DNA of 64,000 nt, taken from contig NZ_CP059733.1 in NCBI RefSeq assembly GCF_000948985.2, forward strand, positions 1,612,001 to 1,676,000, read 5' to 3'. A model generated the notes under the pieces. That model did not search any database. It saw nothing but the letters and a program-made list of their open reading frames with translations, and had not been told where the DNA came from. How positions within the stretch are numbered: position 1 is the first letter of the stretch; each line of letters begins with the position of its first letter. Shown here piece by piece: positions 51,118 through 60,472 of this stretch. Origin of the DNA: Thalassomonas viridans. Its GTDB lineage: Bacteria > Pseudomonadota > Gammaproteobacteria > Enterobacterales > Alteromonadaceae. The translations under genes and the position numbers were made by a program.

Positions 51118-52443
51118 TTATTCAGCCTTGATAGTATTGTTATTGTGATCTTCGGTGTCAGCGCCTAACAGCTTGTAGTAAAGAAGCCAGGTTGTCAGGG
51201 CGGCGAATGCCATGGCGATCAGGGTAGCAAGGGCTGCGCCGTTTATGCCGTATAAGGGGATCAGCCATAAGTTACAGCCGGCATCTATTGCCAGGGTGGC
51301 GCAGCCGGTGCGGATCACATAAGTGCCTTTGCCTGCGTATTGCAACCAGGTAGAGGCGAATGCTGCCAGTCCCCATAAAGCATAAGCCAGGGCAAGATAG
51401 ATCAGGGCCTGCTCTGCCTGCAGATAATCTTTGCCGAAAAAAGAAAGCAACCAGGGGCCGGCAGTAAGCAGGCATAGCAGCAGTCCCAGGATGCTGGCGG
51501 TGATCAGTTTTTGCCCTTGCCAGAACAGGGCTTTGCTGCGGGTTACACTTTCTTCAAGCGCCGGGCCTATAAGAGGCAGGAATAAACCCGCTATGGTGGT
51601 CTGTACTACCGGCAATATATGGCTTGTGGTGGCGGCAGCGGCAAATAATCCAACCTCATGTTCGGGCGCCAACATTTCCAGTAAAAATAAATCTATCTGG
51701 TTGATGCCCAAAGTGATCAACATAGCCAGCATCATAGGCACCGACAGTTTTAGCAGTTTATTCCCCACAAAGCTGCCGGGGGTACGTTGCAGGCTAATCA
51801 AATTCAGTTGCCTGATTTTGTGCCATTGCCAGCTGATAATCAGGCAGACGGCGGTAATACCTGCCGTGACCACATGCCATAGCTCGACCTCGGGCAAGAT
51901 CGCCACCAGCAACAGGATTAGGCTAATCTTTAACAGCGGCAGGGCAATGCGCCAGGGCAGGTTTGACAGCGCCAGGTATTTGGCTGACTGCAGGATGCGG
52001 CTGAGCAGGGCGCCGATAGAAATCAGCGGAATGGCTATCGACATCAGCAGCAGGGGATGGTGATGCTGTAAATCGCTGGAGCCGATATGCCAGTAGCTGG
52101 CCAGGGCGGTACCTAGGATCACCAGCAGGGAAAGGACGGCGGTGATCAACAGATAAAAACGCAGAAATTCCCACACGCTGCGGTTATCCCCCTTGGACAG
52201 CGGGCCAGATAAAATCCTTGGGGCGACCCTGTCTCCCCCCAACAAGGTTAATACGCTGGTAATGGTGGCAAAGGCAAAAGCAACCTTATAGTCGCCGTAT
52301 TCGTGGCTGGGCAGTGCCCGGCTGAGGGTCAGGTTAAAGAGGTAATCGAGGGCAAAGCCGGCGATCACCGACAAGCCCAGAATCAGGCTGCCTTTTTTTA
52401 AGTAATCCTTTGTTTGTATTTCTTCACCTGTGTGGGCCGACAT
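51118..52443 (-). CDS. Polysaccharide flippase-like membrane protein (Wzx/MATE-like)
   Basis: The 441-residue protein has about twelve to fourteen membrane helices. The start (KGSLILGLSVIAGFALDYLF NLTLSRALPSHEYGDYKVAF) is the O-antigen/oligosaccharide flippase pattern with LSR...YG. No sugar-transferase genes are nearby, so its lipid-linked substrate is unknown. Confidence 0.85.
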   Translation of the reverse strand: MSAHTGEEIQTKDYLKKGSLILGLSVIAGFALDYLFNLTLSRALPSHEYGDYKVAFAFATITSVLTLLGGDRVAPRILSGPLSKGDNRSVWEFLRFYLLITAVLSLLVILGTALASYWHIGSSDLQHHHPLLLMSIAIPLISIGALLSRILQSAKYLALSNLPWRIALPLLKISLILLLVAILPEVELWHVVTAGITAVCLIISWQWHKIRQLNLISLQRTPGSFVGNKLLKLSVPMMLAMLITLGINQIDLFLLEMLAPEHEVGLFAAAATTSHILPVVQTTIAGLFLPLIGPALEESVTRSKALFWQGQKLITASILGLLLCLLTAGPWLLSFFGKDYLQAEQALIYLALAYALWGLAAFASTWLQYAGKGTYVIRTGCATLAIDAGCNLWLIPLYGINGAALATLIAMAFAALTTWLLYYKLLGADTEDHNNNTIKAE

Positions 52444-52642
52444 GGTTTCATCCGCTGATTGTTCTATAGGCTAATCATAAGCATGTCAGCTATTTTTTCA
52501 ATGGCCTCAGGTGAAGATAAGCACTGAAGCTGAAACATGCTGTTACCGCTGGGGCAGGGTAAAGCATTGAACCACCTCAATAACTCGGTTAGGCTTTGCT
52601 AATTCTAATCTATGAACCAGGCGTTTGGTTAAAGAGGTTCTT

Positions 52643-52993
52643 TTGATAAGTTTTAAAGTGTTTGCTGTTGCCTTTGCTGCTTTGGCGACCCAGGCGCAGG
52701 CCGCAACTAAGGGTGAAATTGACCACTTACTGAATTATGTGAAAACAACCGAGTGCCGGTATGAAAGAAACGGCACTATGCACAATGGCGCCGAGGCGGT
52801 GCAGCATATCAGTAAAAAGTATCGTTACTATAAAGATGATATTGAATCGGCCGAAGACTTTATCAAATACTCTGCCACAAAAAGCAAAATGTCCGGCAAA
52901 TATTATAAAGTGCATTGTCGCGATCAGGCGCCGGTGAAAAGCCGGGACTGGTTGTTTGCCGAGTTAGCCCAATACCGGGCCAGCCAAAAATAG
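52643..52993 (+). CDS. Small exported DUF5329-like protein
   Basis: A TTG start at 52643 fits AGAGG 5 nt upstream; an earlier TTG at 52625 lacks one. The 116-residue product has a signal peptide (FAVAFAALATQAQA) and reads EIDHLLNYVKTTECRYERNG, AVQHISKKYRYYKDDIESAE, then CRDQ. This matches DUF5329: E...LL..V..S.C.F.RNG. Function unknown. Confidence 0.8.
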   Translation: MISFKVFAVAFAALATQAQAATKGEIDHLLNYVKTTECRYERNGTMHNGAEAVQHISKKYRYYKDDIESAEDFIKYSATKSKMSGKYYKVHCRDQAPVKSRDWLFAELAQYRASQK

Positions 52994-53056
52994 CCGGTGT
53001 TATTTTTGCGCCCGGACAGAATTTTTTATCTGACTTTTTAATTTCCAGGAGTTTTC

Positions 53057-53809
53057 GTGAATATGGAAAATGTCGCTATTATCACAGGTGGCGGGCGTGG
53101 CATAGGCGCCGCCACCGCACAGCTTTTTGCCCGTAAGGGGTATGCCGTGTGCATTAATTATAAATCCAGGTCGGCGCCTGCCGAAGCGCTGGCAACTGCT
53201 ATTAACGGTGAAGGCGGTCGCTGCATTGCCGTTCAGGCGGATGTTAGCGAAGAAGCGGATGTGAAGCGTTTGTTTGCCGCGGTGGAGCAGGAGCTGGGGA
53301 CGCCGAATGTACTGGTGAATAATGCCGGGATCTTAAAACCGCAAATGCGCCTTGAAGACATGACTGCCGAGCGCATCAACGGAATATTAACCAATAATGT
53401 TACCGGTTATTTTTTATGTTGCCGTGAGGCGGTAAAAAGAATGTCCAGCAAACATGGCGGTAAGGGCGGCACTATAGTGAACGTGTCATCCGGGGCAGCC
53501 CGCACCGGCTCACCCAATGAATACATAGATTATGCCGCTTCCAAGGGCGCCATAGATACTTTAACCAAAGGTTTATCGCTGGAAGTGGCGGCTGAAGGGA
53601 TCCGGGTGAACTGTGTGCGTCCCGGACTTATTTATACCGACATGCATAGTGACGGCGGCGAACCGGGCCGTATTGAAAGGTTAAAAAGCAAGATTCCGAT
53701 GCAAAGGGGCGGGCAGCCGGAGGAAGTGGCCGAGGCCATCTACTGGCTGGCTTCTGACAAGTCGTCTTTTTCTACCGGCAACTTTCTTGATTTGGCCGGC
53801 GGCTTATAG
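53057..53809 (+). CDS. Short-chain dehydrogenase/reductase (SDR)
   Basis: The GTG at 53057 has AGGAG 5 nt upstream. The 250-residue enzyme has TGGGRGIGAATAQLFA (NAD(P)-binding), NNAG (VLVNNAGILKP), catalytic Ser in NVSSGAARTG and YAASK (DYAASKGAIDTL). Such enzymes reduce or oxidise alcohols and sugars; FabG/YgfF-like. The residue after the second strand (NYKSRS) favours NADPH. Confidence 0.92.
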   Translation: MNMENVAIITGGGRGIGAATAQLFARKGYAVCINYKSRSAPAEALATAINGEGGRCIAVQADVSEEADVKRLFAAVEQELGTPNVLVNNAGILKPQMRLEDMTAERINGILTNNVTGYFLCCREAVKRMSSKHGGKGGTIVNVSSGAARTGSPNEYIDYAASKGAIDTLTKGLSLEVAAEGIRVNCVRPGLIYTDMHSDGGEPGRIERLKSKIPMQRGGQPEEVAEAIYWLASDKSSFSTGNFLDLAGGL

Positions 53810-53818
53810 CGGGGAAAC

Positions 53819-54024
53819 CGTCATTCTTTCATATCGATGTGATCATGGCATACCGCTCGTCCTGAGCAATCGCCATTCTTTTACATCCATGTGATCATGG
53901 CATACCGCTCGTCCTGAGCAATCGCCATTCTTTCACATCCATGTGATCATGGCATACCGCTCGTCCTGAGCATCGCCATTCCTTCGCATCCATGTGATCA
54001 TGGCATACCGCTCGTCCTGAGCAT
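53819..54024. repeat. Four tandem 52-bp repeats
   Basis: Units begin at 53819, 53871, 53923 and 53974 (spacing 52, 52, 51). Each holds CATGTGATCATGGCATACC (or a one-base variant) and GCTCGTCCTGAGCA, where GCTC/GAGC can pair. Copies differ at a few positions. The array sits between an SDR gene and the terminator of the convergent protease gene, so it is intergenic. No spacer structure like CRISPR. Confidence 0.9.
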
Positions 54025-54054
54025 AAAAAAGGCTGCCGAGGGAGATCGGCAGCC
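54025..54054 (-). terminator. Intrinsic terminator of the metzincin gene
   Basis: On the minus strand GGCTGCCGA / TCGGCAGCC (54046-54054/54031-54039), 6-nt loop, followed by TTTTTT (54025-54030 read as A6 on +). Ideal intrinsic terminator. Confidence 0.93.
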
Positions 54055-54093
54055 TGGCTAGCAATTGGGTAAGCCTAAATTTAGATGACTTGC

Positions 54094-54852
54094 CTACCGG
54101 AAGTTGGCAATAGTGTTGGTCACGTTTGCCAGAGCACGTTGCGAGTCTGCAACATTGCTGACACCACAGCTGTATGAGTTGTTACAGGTTCTGCCGGGAT
54201 CAGAAAATACCGGCAGGTGGGTCGAAGTATTGAACTCCTGCGGGTAAGCCATGATAGTGGCAAACTCATAGTCAACACCGTAACCGACACCGTATTTGTA
54301 AACCCCGCCTTCGGCGCCTTGTCTTACCGAATGGCCTAAGCCCATGTTATGGCCAAGCTCATGCATGAAAGTTAAGGTAGTATTGCCGCAGTCGTTGGCG
54401 GTAATGTTGTAGGCGTAGCTTTCATAGGTGTCGTGATCCGGGAAGATCTTCAGGCCGTAGATATCGCCGGCGATACCGCAGGTGGTGCCCTGCCAGGTGC
54501 TGTTTTTAGAACCAAGCACGACTACGAAATCGGCATTGAACTGGTCGCGCCAGGATCTGATTTGGCTGTCCTTGTATACGCTTTGTAAGTCACTGTGCGA
54601 AGCAACCACATCACTGCCTAATTGGTATGGCGTGGCTGCCAGCACCAGGTTGATGGATAAGTCGTTGTCTGCGTAATAGCGGTTGGCGGCGGCGACCATC
54701 TGCGTGATTTCAGACTGAATATCAAAGCTTCTTGATGCTGCCGATGCCGTGTAGTAAACATCAACAACAACGTCTGTCGCCATGGCAGAGGTACTGAATA
54801 ATGCCGAGAGTGAAAGTCCTAATAGTGTCTTCTTTGAGAGAGTTTTTAACAT
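54094..54852 (-). CDS. Secreted metzincin zinc protease (reprolysin-like/peptidyl-Asp type)
   Basis: The 252-residue protease has a signal peptide (LLGLSLSALFSTSAMA) and goes directly into the catalytic domain. The zinc site is FMHELGHNMGLGH (HExxHxxGxxH) with a Met-turn FATIMAYPQ downstream. Cys pairs occur (TTCGIAGD, NDCGNTT, RTCNNSYSCG). Typical relatives carry a propeptide of 150-200 residues before this domain; here the propeptide-like part is encoded by the separate gene upstream. Confidence 0.9.
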   Translation of the reverse strand: MLKTLSKKTLLGLSLSALFSTSAMATDVVVDVYYTASAASRSFDIQSEITQMVAAANRYYADNDLSINLVLAATPYQLGSDVVASHSDLQSVYKDSQIRSWRDQFNADFVVVLGSKNSTWQGTTCGIAGDIYGLKIFPDHDTYESYAYNITANDCGNTTLTFMHELGHNMGLGHSVRQGAEGGVYKYGVGYGVDYEFATIMAYPQEFNTSTHLPVFSDPGRTCNNSYSCGVSNVADSQRALANVTNTIANFR

Positions 54853-54901
54853 AATCTTTTCCTTTTGTTTTATGTTATCTTAGTGTTTTTATATGTTCGG
54901 G

Positions 54902-55651
54902 TTAGTGGGTACTGCTGCGCTTACCGTTACCCGTATCGATAGGCGTATGGTTGTGGTTTTCGCCGTATGTGCCGGCGTCGCCACCAATCTGGTCTTGTAT
55001 TACACCGTCAAGCAGGCCCGCGGTTTCGGCTATCCAGGCGTACTGGCCGTTGCCCTCTATGGCATAAATGCCGTGGGGCGTGGTGATATTGCCGTAAATA
55101 GAGCGCTCGCTGACGGTAATAATCGAGCTGTATTTTCCTTCCTGATCCGGTAAAAAAGCTTCAATAGTCTGGTTGCCGAACTGATCCAGGCGGGTTTGAT
55201 CTACCTGGATGTCGTAGAACATATCCAGTGCCGGGATTTCCAGTTTGAAGGTATCGCCGATTTCCAATGACTTGATATCATTGCTGCTGATTTCGATATA
55301 AACTTCCCCTTGCAGGTTCTCCCTGAGCTTGCCCGATGCCTGTAAAAATTCTTTGGCTTTCTCTGACTCGACAAACAGGGAGCCGCCGGTGTCGGCTTCA
55401 TCGGCAGAGTCTGTATTGGCCGTGTTTATTTGTGGTTCGTTCCGGACCGGCTTGTGCTCAGCTGCTGTTGATTTCATCACTTGTCTGAGTGGAGTTCTTT
55501 TTGCCGCGATGTTTTCAACGCTTTGCATTGTCACGGTTTTATCCGTTACCGTGGCACTTGCGCTGACTGTAGTGTTTGTATCCCGGTTGAAGTAATACAG
55601 GGCTGCGGCAACAACAGCCGGGACCAGCAAGAGGGCAATACCTTTTTTCAA
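54902..55651 (-). CDS. Exported protein resembling a detached metzincin prodomain
   Basis: The 249-residue protein has an N-terminal membrane/signal segment (GIALLLVPAVVAAALYYF), a low-complexity linker and then EVYIEISSNDIKSLEIGDTF, FYDIQVDQTRLDQFGNQTIE and SIYGNITTPHGIYAIEGNGQ followed by YAWIAE. That order is seen in the N-terminal region of peptidyl-Asp metalloendopeptidases. It ends 49 bp before the protease start, same strand, so it probably acts on it as chaperone or inhibitor; this is inference. Confidence 0.7.
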   Translation of the reverse strand: MKKGIALLLVPAVVAAALYYFNRDTNTTVSASATVTDKTVTMQSVENIAAKRTPLRQVMKSTAAEHKPVRNEPQINTANTDSADEADTGGSLFVESEKAKEFLQASGKLRENLQGEVYIEISSNDIKSLEIGDTFKLEIPALDMFYDIQVDQTRLDQFGNQTIEAFLPDQEGKYSSIITVSERSIYGNITTPHGIYAIEGNGQYAWIAETAGLLDGVIQDQIGGDAGTYGENHNHTPIDTGNGKRSSTH

Positions 55652-55710
55652 TGTTCATCATCCATGCTTGAAAATAATGGCATCACTATAAATAGGGATT
55701 TGGCATCGGC

Positions 55711-55732
55711 ATATACCTAAAATTAGGTATAT
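55711..55732. promoter_or_regulatory. Perfect 10+10-bp palindrome upstream of the prodomain-protease operon
   Basis: ATATACCTAA (55711-55720), AA, TTAGGTATAT (55723-55732) form a perfect inverted repeat 60 bp upstream of the start at 55651. Symmetry and size suit a dimeric GerE/LuxR-type regulator, and a solo LuxR-type HTH gene lies 300 bp away. Candidate operator; link is inference. Confidence 0.65.
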
Positions 55733-56029
55733 TGGTCACTTTTATGCCGAGCAGTCACGTTTAATTTTTAATTAAATCAGTTTGTTATGTGTTGTTTTGG
55801 CAGGTGCGTCTTTTTGTGGTTTGACTTTTTGCTATGGTGCTGTCAGGGGAGAGGGGGCTGTGAGTACAGGTTTAATAGGGTCTTTTATTTACCTCTTGGA
55901 TAAATAAAAGACGCACTAAAATATTGCTCCTAAAGGATCATTTTTCCATTTCAGTTTGGATGAAAGGTTAAAACAGAGACTTTAGTGAGGGTAAAGTCTT
56001 GGTTTCTCTTCCCGGTTATCAGCCGGTGG

Positions 56030-56245
56030 TTATTTTTCCTGGCGAACTAAATGTTCGTATGCGGCTTCAGCGCGGGAGTTTACATTGAGTTTTTTGTAGA
56101 TATTTTTCGTGTGGGTTATAACGGTGTGGACACTTAAATACAAGGCCCGGGCGATCTCTTTATTACTTAATCCTTTGGCGATTAGGCTGATAACTTCTGC
56201 TTCTCTGGAAGATAATGAGTTGTTGATATTTTTTGTAGATTCCAT
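56030..56245 (-). CDS. Solo LuxR-type (GerE) HTH regulator
   Basis: The 71-residue protein consists almost only of a GerE helix-turn-helix: [20 protein letters not shown] then [20 protein letters not shown] then [13 protein letters not shown]. No receiver or signal-binding domain is present. AGGAGAAGTAGC upstream gives a ribosome site. Likely regulates nearby genes; upstream 378 bp (55652-56029) hold the palindrome and otherwise nothing seen. Confidence 0.9.
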   Translation of the reverse strand: MESTKNINNSLSSREAEVISLIAKGLSNKEIARALYLSVHTVITHTKNIYKKLNVNSRAEAAYEHLVRQEK

Positions 56246-56817
56246 GCTACTTCTCCTTTTGATTGCTCATCTTTTGAACGGATATTTAAATATCTCTTTT
56301 TATTATTACTACTTCTCTTCTTGGTGAAAAGTTCGTCGAATATAGCCATTTAATTGAACAATGCAAGCGTTTTTTTTGTACATACGTACTTAAGTAAAAA
56401 ACAAGACAAGAATGAAAATAAATTTTGTTCTCTTTGTAGTGCCTTGTTTTTTAATGTTTTTGTAAAATCTGACCATATGGTTAAATGGCTGGTTTTTATT
56501 GTGGTTTTATTTTGGCTTGTATTTTGTTGTCACTACTGACGAGGGCCGCTAAGGCGCGCGATCCAGGAAAGAAATGACAAGTTTTCCCGGGTGCTGTTAT
56601 CGCCTTAGATAATCCTGGTATATCTTGTAACTAAAAGGTATTTAGGATTCCGTCTGTACCGTCAGGCGTTGCCGGGATAAGGGTTTAAACGTCAAGATAT
56701 TTTCAATCTCTGTTTATGCTCAAGGTGCGCCTGGCTCGCTTACCCGCCGCTATTGTTTTGCCTGTCATTATGTTACCTTTGAAAATAATCATATATTTCA
56801 GTGGTATAAATATATTT
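56246..56817. other. 572-bp AT-rich gap before the second CadC-like gene
   Basis: No gene is supported. A hydrophobic upstream extension of the next gene (to 56716) is open but lacks a ribosome site, so it is left here. Divergent promoters are likely. Confidence 0.4.
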
Positions 56818-58938
56818 ATGGAAGCAGTGATCGCCGGAGTCAGTTTTGATGAAAAACAGCGCTGGCTGCAAAAAGGGGACGAATGCCGTCATTTGGAGCC
56901 CAAGGTTTTTTCGTTATTAACGGCATTGCTCAGTGCTAACGGCGCTTTAGTGACCCGGGATGAACTGATAAAGCAAGTGTGGCAGGGGCGTATTGTCGGA
57001 GAGGGGGCGATTAACCGTACTGTCTCCCTGCTGCGGGGGCATTTTAGCGCTCTTGGCTGCGAAAATGTGATTGAAACTGTGCCTACCCAGGGCTATCGCC
57101 TGACTGCTGAAGTGATATATCCCGAAGCTGCGGATACTGCCCCTGCGGATATGAATAAAGCGGTAACGGCTGACGGCGAAAATATCCTGCCGGAAAGTCA
57201 TCATCCGGCAGGGACAAATAAGGTTAAGTTTATATCCGGGCTGGGCACGCTGATATTGATTATTAGTTTGTTGTTGTGGCTGTTATTGACAAAGTTTAGC
57301 GAACAACAGCTACAACCTTTAATCGGCGAGCCGGTGATCAGCCTGGAAGGCTGGGAATATTTTGTGTCGGCAACGGCCGATGGTGAGCTTATTCTCTATC
57401 ATCACAGGGATAAGGATAACCAGGTAAAGGTGTATCTATATGACAGCCGCAGCCATGAAAGCCGTTTGCTGTTGCAGGATGTGCAGGCAACCTTAAGTCC
57501 TGACGGCACTAAGGTTGCCTATCTTAGTAAGGAAAGAGCTGCTAAAGAAAAAGCCGGGCCGGAACAGTCAACAACAAACGATGCCTGTTTTGTGCGCCTA
57601 TACACCCTCGCTACAAAAGAAACGCAAACCCTGTTTCAATGCCGTAAATGGCCAAGCCGCCTGGCTTGGGGGGCCGATAACCAACTGTATTATAACCAGA
57701 GGAGCAGTAAGTCATACCCCTATCAGGTTTTTAGCTTCGATATAAATACCCGGGCCATCAGGCAGATCAGTATGCCTAAAGGCCATAGCAATCTTAAGGG
57801 GGATTTTGACTTTACCTATAACCCGTTAACCGGCCAGCTGGCGGTATTGCGCTATAAAAATGAGCAGGAAACCGAACTGTTGTTATTTGCCGGTGAGCAG
57901 AACAGGCACTCGGAACCTGTTGTTCATGCCCTGCCGCTGAGAGTAACTGCCCTGGCCTGGCAGGCACATAAAGCGCAGTTGCTGCTGGTGAGCGGGGAGG
58001 GTATCTATACTTTCGCGCCTGAGAGTGAGCGGCTTACCCTGGCGGGTCAAATAGGCAAGAAAATCAATTCGCTGGCGGTGATAAACCACTTGGGGCAGGA
58101 GCAGATCTTAGTGAGTGAAACCCGGGCTGCCAGTGAGATCTTCCGTTACGATATCAATGTTGGCAGCCAGACCTTATGGCAAACCAGCTCCCGGCTGGAA
58201 TTATTGCCACGTATTGTTGATGAAACAGCCGCACTACTGTCCACCAGGTATAAGTCACATCACTTGTGGCTGGTAGAAGAAAATAAGGCCAGCTTGCTTG
58301 AGGTTGACCTGCCTTTTGAACTTGAATTTTCCCGGTACGAGTTTTCCGCCGACGGTAAAAAAATTCTGCTCTCTAAATTCGGTGCCGTATTTGAGATTGA
58401 TATTGAAAAGCAAAGCTATAGCCGGCTCTTGCCCGAGTCCACGCAGGCTTATGTGGTCAATTACGGTGACAATAACGATGTGATCTATAGCAGCACCCGC
58501 TCCGGCCAGTGGCAGTTGTGGCAATACCGGCGTGACAGCGGAAAACACCGGCAGCTCACTGTCCGGGGCGGTTATAGTGGCCGGGTTAAGGACGGCGCTC
58601 TCTATTTTACCAAATTCAACCAGGGCGGCCTGTGGCGTAAACCACTGGACGGACAGGGAGCGCTGGAGTCAGGCGAAGAGCAGCTTGTGATTGAAGATTT
58701 CCCCCTGATCAATTGGCTTAACTGGCAGCTGCTCGCCGACAGGGTTTACTTTTACCGGCCTGCCAGCGGGATTTGGCAGTATCAGTTAACAGAGCAGCAG
58801 GAAACACTGGTGATGGCAAAACCTGATAATTTTGTCCATCAATTTGCCGTTTCACCGGATCACAAACAGCTTTACTGGGTAAAGCAAAAGCCGGTTGCCG
58901 GGGACATTTACCGCTATTCATTTCTTGAAAGCCATTAG
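56818..58938 (+). CDS. CadC-like membrane regulator with TolB-like beta-propeller sensor
   Basis: The ATG at 56818 starts directly at the winged-helix domain (VIAGVSFDEKQRWLQKGDEC, VTRDELIKQVWQGRIVGEGA, VPTQGYRL), better than 56716, whose extra 34 residues are hydrophobic. A membrane helix lies at about 140-160 (GLGTLILIISLLLWLLLTKF). The C-terminal 550 residues have repeated beta-propeller blades (ATLSPDGTKVAYLSKE, YEFSADGKKILLSKFG, FAVSPDHKQLYWVKQ), a TolB/WD40-like fold. It senses a periplasmic signal and binds DNA from the membrane. Targets unknown. Confidence 0.88.
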   Translation: MEAVIAGVSFDEKQRWLQKGDECRHLEPKVFSLLTALLSANGALVTRDELIKQVWQGRIVGEGAINRTVSLLRGHFSALGCENVIETVPTQGYRLTAEVIYPEAADTAPADMNKAVTADGENILPESHHPAGTNKVKFISGLGTLILIISLLLWLLLTKFSEQQLQPLIGEPVISLEGWEYFVSATADGELILYHHRDKDNQVKVYLYDSRSHESRLLLQDVQATLSPDGTKVAYLSKERAAKEKAGPEQSTTNDACFVRLYTLATKETQTLFQCRKWPSRLAWGADNQLYYNQRSSKSYPYQVFSFDINTRAIRQISMPKGHSNLKGDFDFTYNPLTGQLAVLRYKNEQETELLLFAGEQNRHSEPVVHALPLRVTALAWQAHKAQLLLVSGEGIYTFAPESERLTLAGQIGKKINSLAVINHLGQEQILVSETRAASEIFRYDINVGSQTLWQTSSRLELLPRIVDETAALLSTRYKSHHLWLVEENKASLLEVDLPFELEFSRYEFSADGKKILLSKFGAVFEIDIEKQSYSRLLPESTQAYVVNYGDNNDVIYSSTRSGQWQLWQYRRDSGKHRQLTVRGGYSGRVKDGALYFTKFNQGGLWRKPLDGQGALESGEEQLVIEDFPLINWLNWQLLADRVYFYRPASGIWQYQLTEQQETLVMAKPDNFVHQFAVSPDHKQLYWVKQKPVAGDIYRYSFLESH

Positions 58939-59032
58939 CGCAGGTTACCCAAAAGCAGCTAAAGAGAAAGAAAAGTCTCGCTTTTGTCCGTTATTTTGTA
59001 GAAAAGTTGTTGCTAACTAGTACCTTTTCCAT

Positions 59033-60157
59033 TTAATTTTGAATGGTTAAATTGTCATAAGCCCGATGAAGCTTTTCTCGGGCTTGGTCTACATCGAATA
59101 ACCAATTAATAGCGGTTTTCTTGGCATTTCGCTTAACTTCCCATGCGCCAAGCTGACGGCGTAACTCTTCCCAGCTGCCAATTCTCCGGTCAAGGCACTG
59201 TTGATTCATCACACCGATCTCGATTTCTACCATATTCAGCCAGCTTGCATGCTTGGGCGTGTAGTGAAAGGTGATTTTTCTCAGTATCCGCCGGGCTTCT
59301 GCTGGCGGGAAGGCTTTGTATAGCGAGCCTGGCTTATGGGTGCAGTAATTATCCAATACGATATGGATTTGCTCCGCTTCTGGGTAGTGCTCATCGACGA
59401 GTGCTTTCATACACTGGGCAAAGTCCTCACACTTTTTGGTTCGGGTGGCTTTGGCGTGCCGCCAGCCATTGTGGCGGTCATACATCATAAAGATATTGGC
59501 AACCGCCTCACGGCGATATTCATAGTCGACTCGTTCGATTTGTCCCGGCTTTGCCGCCACGGGCTCTCTGGTGTGGGACACCAACTGCTTCATGGCCTCA
59601 TCGAAATTGACCACGGGCTCTTTGGGGTTGGCGGGCCGTGCATACAGTTCCAGCACGGCTTCCATCTGGGCGATAAAATCACTGTCAAGTTTCCCGAGAC
59701 ACCACATTTTCTTTTGCCAGGGCTTAAGCTGGTTTTGCTTAAGCCGCGAGCGGATAGTTTCTAAAGAGATGGTTTGCAAGTCAGTCAATGCGATGAGCCG
59801 GTCTGCAATCAAAGACAGCGTCCAGCGAGAGGCGCCTTCAGGCGGCTTAGTGCAGGCGATACTGATCAAGGTGGCTTCTTCGCTGGGACTTAAGGCCCGG
59901 GGTTGGCCACTGCGTTTTCCTTCATCCAGTGCAGACTGGAGACCTTCCTCAACAAAACAGCGCTTGGTGCGGTAGACGGTTGAAGCACTGGTGTTGATGA
60001 GTTGACAGATCTGTTCATCCGTATGCCGCTTGTGGTTGGCCAGCAAGAGAATATGAGCACGTTTGAGCCGACGGGCATTGTGTTTTCCTTTACTGAGCAG
60101 CGCTTTAAGCTCGGTTTCTTCTTCAAGGGTAAGTTCAACACGGTACAAGATATTCAT
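59033..60157 (-). CDS. IS630-family transposase
   Basis: The 374-residue protein has a HTH N part (NARRLKRAHILLLANHKRHT, DEQICQLINTSASTVYRTKR) and the IS630 DDE: Asp in PVVNFDEAMKQLVSH, Asp in IHIVLDNYCTHKPGS and Glu in WLNMVEIEIGVMNQQ. Intact. Confidence 0.95.
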   Translation of the reverse strand: MNILYRVELTLEEETELKALLSKGKHNARRLKRAHILLLANHKRHTDEQICQLINTSASTVYRTKRCFVEEGLQSALDEGKRSGQPRALSPSEEATLISIACTKPPEGASRWTLSLIADRLIALTDLQTISLETIRSRLKQNQLKPWQKKMWCLGKLDSDFIAQMEAVLELYARPANPKEPVVNFDEAMKQLVSHTREPVAAKPGQIERVDYEYRREAVANIFMMYDRHNGWRHAKATRTKKCEDFAQCMKALVDEHYPEAEQIHIVLDNYCTHKPGSLYKAFPPAEARRILRKITFHYTPKHASWLNMVEIEIGVMNQQCLDRRIGSWEELRRQLGAWEVKRNAKKTAINWLFDVDQAREKLHRAYDNLTIQN

Positions 60158-60232
60158 GGCATAATGGGTTTTATTCCTAAAACCGATAATAGATCATACG
60201 GCATGAGAAATGTCGATCCCCGGAGCCTATAA

Positions 60233-60472
60233 ATGTCTGTAAAATATACAAAAAAGCAGGGCCAATATCTGGCATTTATTTACTACTACACTAAGGTCAA
60301 TGGCAGAGCGCCGTCACAAGCCGATATACAAGACTATTTCGCGGTTTCACCGCCAACGGTGCACCAGATGTTACTGAAACTTGAGGAGCAAGGGTTACTG
60401 AAAAGGGAGCCGGGTGCGAGTCGAGCAATCCGGGTGTTGATTGGTGCGGAGGAACTACCTGTGGACTGGTAG
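60233..60472 (+). CDS. LexA-like winged HTH protein inside the IS630 element
   Basis: The 79-residue protein KKQGQYLAFIYYYTKVNGRA then PSQADIQDYFAVSPPTVHQM then LLKLEEQGLLKREPGASRAI matches the LexA N-terminal DNA-binding domain (QxxxLxFI..Y....G..PS...I...F..S...V...L..LE..G.I.R..G..R). It lacks the protease part of LexA. It is divergent from the transposase by 75 bp and lies within the inverted repeats, so it likely controls or assists the element. Confidence 0.85.
   Translation: MSVKYTKKQGQYLAFIYYYTKVNGRAPSQADIQDYFAVSPPTVHQMLLKLEEQGLLKREPGASRAIRVLIGAEELPVDW

Noticed and set aside
53819..54024. CRISPR array
   Set aside because: The four units are contiguous near-identical 52-bp repeats with no variable spacers and no cas genes in the window.
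56354..56539. 61-aa hydrophobic ORF
   Set aside because: An AT-rich region rich in Phe codons gives open frames by chance; no ribosome site or family.
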